From positions 62,001-126,000 of the forward strand of contig NZ_JADKSO010000004.1 in the NCBI RefSeq assembly GCF_015351245.1: a stretch of 64,000 bases of DNA. The letters are read 5' to 3'. How positions within the stretch are numbered: the stretch's first letter is position 1; each line of letters begins with the position of its first letter. Positions 61,267 through 64,000 of the stretch are shown one piece after another. The translations under genes were made by a program, and so were the position numbers. The notes under the pieces were generated by a model. The model searched no databases, was not told the origin of the DNA, and was given only the letters and a program-made list of their open reading frames with translations. Source of the stretch: Rathayibacter sp. VKM Ac-2879. GTDB lineage: Bacteria > Actinomycetota > Actinomycetes > Actinomycetales > Microbacteriaceae.

Positions 61267-63233
61267 TTGACGAGAGTCTCACCGGTCTGCGAATCCGCCG
61301 ACTGCGGCTGTTCGGGACCATCTCGAACCCTCGAACCTATGAGGTCAGCTTCCTGGCGGACGACACTGTTCGCCCGATCGGGATCGTTGCTGGAGCATCT
61401 CAGACCGGCAAGACGAGTGTCGTCGAGTACGTCGCGTATCTCTTGGGAGGAGACGACTTCCCGGACCACGAAGAGATGCGGGACAACGTCACCAGCGCGG
61501 TTCTCGAGGTTTCCCTCAACGGCGAGATATACGCGATTCAGAGAACGACAGTAGGCTCACCGTCCAAGTTTGCGTCGGTATGGAACGCGCCGATCGAACT
61601 GATCGGTGACGCGCTTGAAGAGCGGTACCAGCTCGACAAGCCCGGTGCAGAAGACTCGCTCTCATACTTTCTCATGGATGCTCTTGGACTAGCCGGCGCT
61701 CGACTCAACACAAGCGCCGGCAATCCGAACGCAGATTCCCATGCGTTCAGCTTCAAAGATCTATCGCGGCTGATCTTCTATAAAAACTCGCGATTGGATA
61801 GTCAAAACCTCCTGGTAGAGAACGGGAATCTCGTTGTCGCTTACAAGCTCCAGCAAACCATCGACTTCGCTTTTCAGGTCTCGGATGAAGAGCTCGGACT
61901 GGCTACCCAGCGTCTTCGACGAGCGGAGGACGCGCTGCGGGAGGCCGAGTCGACTGTCCGAGCGCTGACCGCGGTCGTTGATAAGGAATATCCCCTTGGC
62001 CCCACCGGGGCGTCGATCGTGTTGGGAGATGCCTTGACCGTGCGGGAGGCCCTCAAGGCCGAGGTCGGTCGGACCGACCGGATCGAGTCAGCTGCTCAGA
62101 ATGGCTTGTCAGATCTTCGCAATCGTCTCACTCGTCAACAGAAGAGCGAGTCCGAGGCCTGGGAACGAGTTCGCTCGAGGGAGAGCCTCATCGACCGCCT
62201 ACGCGCGCTTGCGCTGCAGTACGCGGACGACAAGCGAAAACTGACATTCCTCACTGAGGCAGAGAAGGTGTTCGACCCTTTGCGGATAGAGGTTTGCCCA
62301 GCTTGTCTGGCCAAGCTAGAACGCGATGTGAGCCTCAATCATGGGCACTGTTCCCTATGTGGGTCCGAGGATCAATCCGTCGTCGCGTTGGGGTCCGTGC
62401 TGTCGAGAAGAGAGCTGCGTTCGACTACCCAGCGACTCGACGAATTGACTGAGTACCTTGGTCGGCTCGAGTCGGAGTTGAGGGTGTTCGAATCGCAGGC
62501 GATATCGGAGCAGGCGGCGGTTCAGGAGATTGCCTCCGAGCTCAACCGAGCAGCCGAACTCCCGGCCCCGTTCTTGGCGGCGCGTGATCAACTCATGCGT
62601 GATCTCAACGCAGCGGAATCTGAGGTTGCTCGTGCTGAGGTTGGAGTTCGTTTTTGGGGTCGAGTCGAAGAGGCAGAAAGGCAGCGGGATGCGCGGCAGG
62701 GTACTGTCACGCGTCTCCGACGTGAGCAGAGAGAACTCAGCACGAGGCCTGATCGCGCTGAAGTGAAGAAAGCGCTTTCGGAGCGCTTCTCCAACATTCT
62801 CACTGACTTTGGCTACCCCAAGCTCAAGGGGGAAGCGTGGCTCGACGACAAGCTGATACCGTATGTCCGCGGCGCGGTTTACACGAAAGCCAGTAGCGGT
62901 GGGCTTGTGCTGATCAGTCTTGCCTGGGCCATGGCCCTCTGGGAGATCAGTTGGGAAAGGCGGGCCCTGCTCCCAGGACTCTTGGTTGTCGATAGCCCGC
63001 AAAAGAACCTCGGACACCGAGCGGGTCCTGAAGACGCTGATTTCGCTGACGCCAAGCTCGTAGACAACGTCTACGCACACGTGGCGTCGTGGCTTTCTGG
63101 CGCCGGAAGCGGAGCTCAGGCCGTCTTCGTGGACAATTCCCCGCCTCCCGAGCTAGCCAACAGCATTGTCGTGCGATTCTCGGGGGATCGTGCCGTTCCG
63201 CCGTTTGGGTTGATCGACGACGCGATTGAGTGA
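61263..63233 (+). CDS. SMC/Rad50-like ABC ATPase of a three-component defence system
   Basis: 656 residues. N-terminal Walker A GASQTGKTS (Lys about 50), two coiled-coil arms (about 210-335 and 375-500) rich in Glu/Arg/Leu heptads, and a central zinc-knuckle CPAC (345-348) with CSLC (363-366) at the hinge, like a Rad50 zinc hook. The C-terminal ATPase half has a signature-like KASSGGLVLISLAW (SSGG 544-547) and Walker B LLVVDSPQKNLG (Asp 577). The VDSPQ-type Walker B is typical of ABC-three-component ATPases. ATG at 61263 overlaps the middle component stop. By architecture equivalent to LmuB/DdmC; probably senses foreign DNA ends or plasmids and licenses the nuclease. Confidence 0.82.
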   Translation: MIDESLTGLRIRRLRLFGTISNPRTYEVSFLADDTVRPIGIVAGASQTGKTSVVEYVAYLLGGDDFPDHEEMRDNVTSAVLEVSLNGEIYAIQRTTVGSPSKFASVWNAPIELIGDALEERYQLDKPGAEDSLSYFLMDALGLAGARLNTSAGNPNADSHAFSFKDLSRLIFYKNSRLDSQNLLVENGNLVVAYKLQQTIDFAFQVSDEELGLATQRLRRAEDALREAESTVRALTAVVDKEYPLGPTGASIVLGDALTVREALKAEVGRTDRIESAAQNGLSDLRNRLTRQQKSESEAWERVRSRESLIDRLRALALQYADDKRKLTFLTEAEKVFDPLRIEVCPACLAKLERDVSLNHGHCSLCGSEDQSVVALGSVLSRRELRSTTQRLDELTEYLGRLESELRVFESQAISEQAAVQEIASELNRAAELPAPFLAARDQLMRDLNAAESEVARAEVGVRFWGRVEEAERQRDARQGTVTRLRREQRELSTRPDRAEVKKALSERFSNILTDFGYPKLKGEAWLDDKLIPYVRGAVYTKASSGGLVLISLAWAMALWEISWERRALLPGLLVVDSPQKNLGHRAGPEDADFADAKLVDNVYAHVASWLSGAGSGAQAVFVDNSPPPELANSIVVRFSGDRAVPPFGLIDDAIE

Positions 63234-63239
63234 CGCGAG

Positions 63240-63263
63240 GCCGCCTCGTTGGTGAGGGGCGGC
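63240..63263 (+). terminator. Possible hairpin after the defence operon
   Basis: GCCGCC and GGCGGC can pair a few bases after the ATPase stop, and a second GC palindrome (GCCGGCC-GGA-GGCCGGC) lies at 63334-63350. Neither has a T tract. Confidence 0.35.
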
Positions 63264-63396
63264 GCGCTAGGAGCGTCCGGACCGCAGCGTGGCGAGGACC
63301 GGACGCACCGCATTGCGCCGGCCACGCGCCGCCGCCGGCCGGAGGCCGGCCTTGAACGAGTAGGGAAAGTTCTCACAGCTCGTCGCGCCGGGGCCA

Positions 63397-63402
63397 TATC
63401 CT
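63397..63402 (+). promoter_or_regulatory. -10 box TATCCT for a leaderless gntR gene
   Basis: TATCCT ends six bases before the ATG at 63409; no ribosome binding site seen. Confidence 0.5.
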
Positions 63403-63408
63403 GTCTAG

Positions 63409-64000
63409 ATGAGTAAGTTTCCGATCGATGAGCTTCGGCGGCTCAAGGGCGCGATCATTCCTGCTTACCGGCAGATCGCAGACGAGTTGCGCAGAGTCAT
63501 CACGGTCCGCCAGCTCGAGGTTGGAACCAAGCTTCCTTCTGAGGCTCAGCTCGTTGCTCGGTTTGGCGTGGCGAGGATGACGGCCAGAGAGGCGCTACGC
63601 GTCTTGAAAGCCGAAGGCGTTGTCCGGTCAGAGCAGGGGAGGGGGGTCTTCGTTGAGGGAGGCCCAACTCCTAAGCCCGTGCAGATGGCGCAGACCGCCT
63701 CATCCAACGAAGGGGAGTGGCGGGAGCATATCTACGGCGTTCTCGTCGAGGGCGGCGGCAAAGTCGACGTCGTCGATGATCCCTGGGCCGTCGCCGCTCT
63801 CCGCAACCAATCAGGGGTGATTTCGGCTATCGGTGTCACCATTCGCCCCTTCCCGTTGCTAAGGGAGGAGAGCACCTTGTACGTGCCCGGCCCCGCCCAA
63901 GGCGCGCATGCGCGCGCTGCCGGCGCTGTCGCGCGTGCCAAGCAGTGGGTAGTGTCCGTCCGTTCTCGCCGCGACGGGGAGCCCATGGATCTGCTCGTGA
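63409..64000 (+). CDS. GntR-family regulator, C-terminus beyond the window
   Basis: About 197 residues are visible; the frame is open at the right edge. The N-terminal winged helix is canonical: IPAYRQIADELRRVI, LEVGTKLPSEAQLVARFGVA, MTAREALRVLKAEGVV and the wing EQGRGVFV. The remaining part (SGVISAIGVTIRPFPLL, LLREESTLYVPGPAQG) is not clearly a UTRA or FCD domain. Leaderless ATG at 63409. As it belongs to the island, it may be the element's own regulator (GntR-type repressors control several actinomycete integrative elements) or govern cargo to the right. Confidence 0.85.
   Translation, partial: MSKFPIDELRRLKGAIIPAYRQIADELRRVITVRQLEVGTKLPSEAQLVARFGVARMTAREALRVLKAEGVVRSEQGRGVFVEGGPTPKPVQMAQTASSNEGEWREHIYGVLVEGGGKVDVVDDPWAVAALRNQSGVISAIGVTIRPFPLLREESTLYVPGPAQGAHARAAGAVARAKQWVVSVRSRRDGEPMDLLV

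Larger units (their letters stand above)
59382..64000. mobile_element. Left part of a putative tRNA-integrated genomic island
   Basis: Starts at the tRNA-Phe fragment and runs past the window edge. Support: att-like remnant, lower GC (for example 53% in 62221-62280 against over 80% in 31021-31080, counted by eye), codons such as AAA, TTG and ATA that are rare elsewhere in the window, and a defence-type operon as cargo. No integrase is visible in the window. Confidence 0.65.

Overview
The window is high-GC actinobacterial DNA. The evidence is strong GC3 codon bias, frequent GTG starts with 4-base stop/start overlaps (ATGA or GTGA), and many genes with a TANNNT -10 box 6-8 bases before the start codon (leaderless). 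Actinobacterial families also occur, including the DUF3090/SCO1664/MSMEG_4193 trio and a DtxR-type iron box. Gene content fits Microbacteriaceae (for example Rathayibacter, Clavibacter or Curtobacterium); the genus is an inference.

Layout. 0-6.7 kb: a CNNM-type membrane protein fragment, kynureninase, a ChaB/Rho-N protein, an alditol oxidase, and a two-component system divergent from a proline-rich anchored protein. 6.7-9.7 kb: a Gfo/Idh oxidoreductase and a ThuA-like protein, divergent from a LacI regulator. 9.8-13.8 kb: a siderophore ABC importer behind an iron box. 14-17.5 kb: a lipoprotein and MacAB-like export cassette. 17.6-23.5 kb: a small hypothetical, a TPR protein, ChrA, an LLM oxidoreductase, a nitrilase and a TIM-barrel isomerase. 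23.6-28.6 kb: an L-arabinose operon (araB-araD-araA) with a LacI regulator. 28.9-34 kb: a peptide-type ABC importer. 34-40.7 kb: an alpha/beta hydrolase, a GH36 alpha-galactosidase and a MoxR-VWA pair. 40.8-43.3 kb: the DUF3090 trio. 43.6-59.2 kb: an ABC exporter, a 2'-5' RNA ligase family protein, RecQ, a frameshifted membrane protein, acyl-CoA oxidase, proline iminopeptidase, MarR, a zinc peptidase, a SnoaL-like protein, an LLM monooxygenase, GNAT, a small alarmone synthetase and a CPBP protease.

The most interesting part starts at 59.34 kb. The 3' 46 bases of a tRNA-Phe gene (anticodon GAA), with its terminator, lie on the minus strand without the 5' half. This is the expected scar of an element integrated into a tRNA 3' end. 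To its right the base composition drops. A tightly coupled three-gene operon (59721-63233) encodes a nuclease-like protein with a PD-(D/E)xK-type signature, a small winged-helix-like middle component, and an SMC/Rad50-like ABC ATPase with a central CxxC...CxxC knuckle. Order and architecture match ABC-three-component / Lamassu (DdmABC)-type anti-phage or anti-plasmid systems. A truncated GntR regulator follows, and the island runs off the window.

A second theme is a set of 60-87 bp intergenic palindromes in at least three sequence families, at 2.2, 3.7, 23.5, 28.7, 40.7, 49.5 and 52.0 kb. Copies share arms and parts of the loop, and occur between genes in all three arrangements (tandem, convergent and divergent). 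They look like small mobile palindromic elements rather than ordinary terminators.
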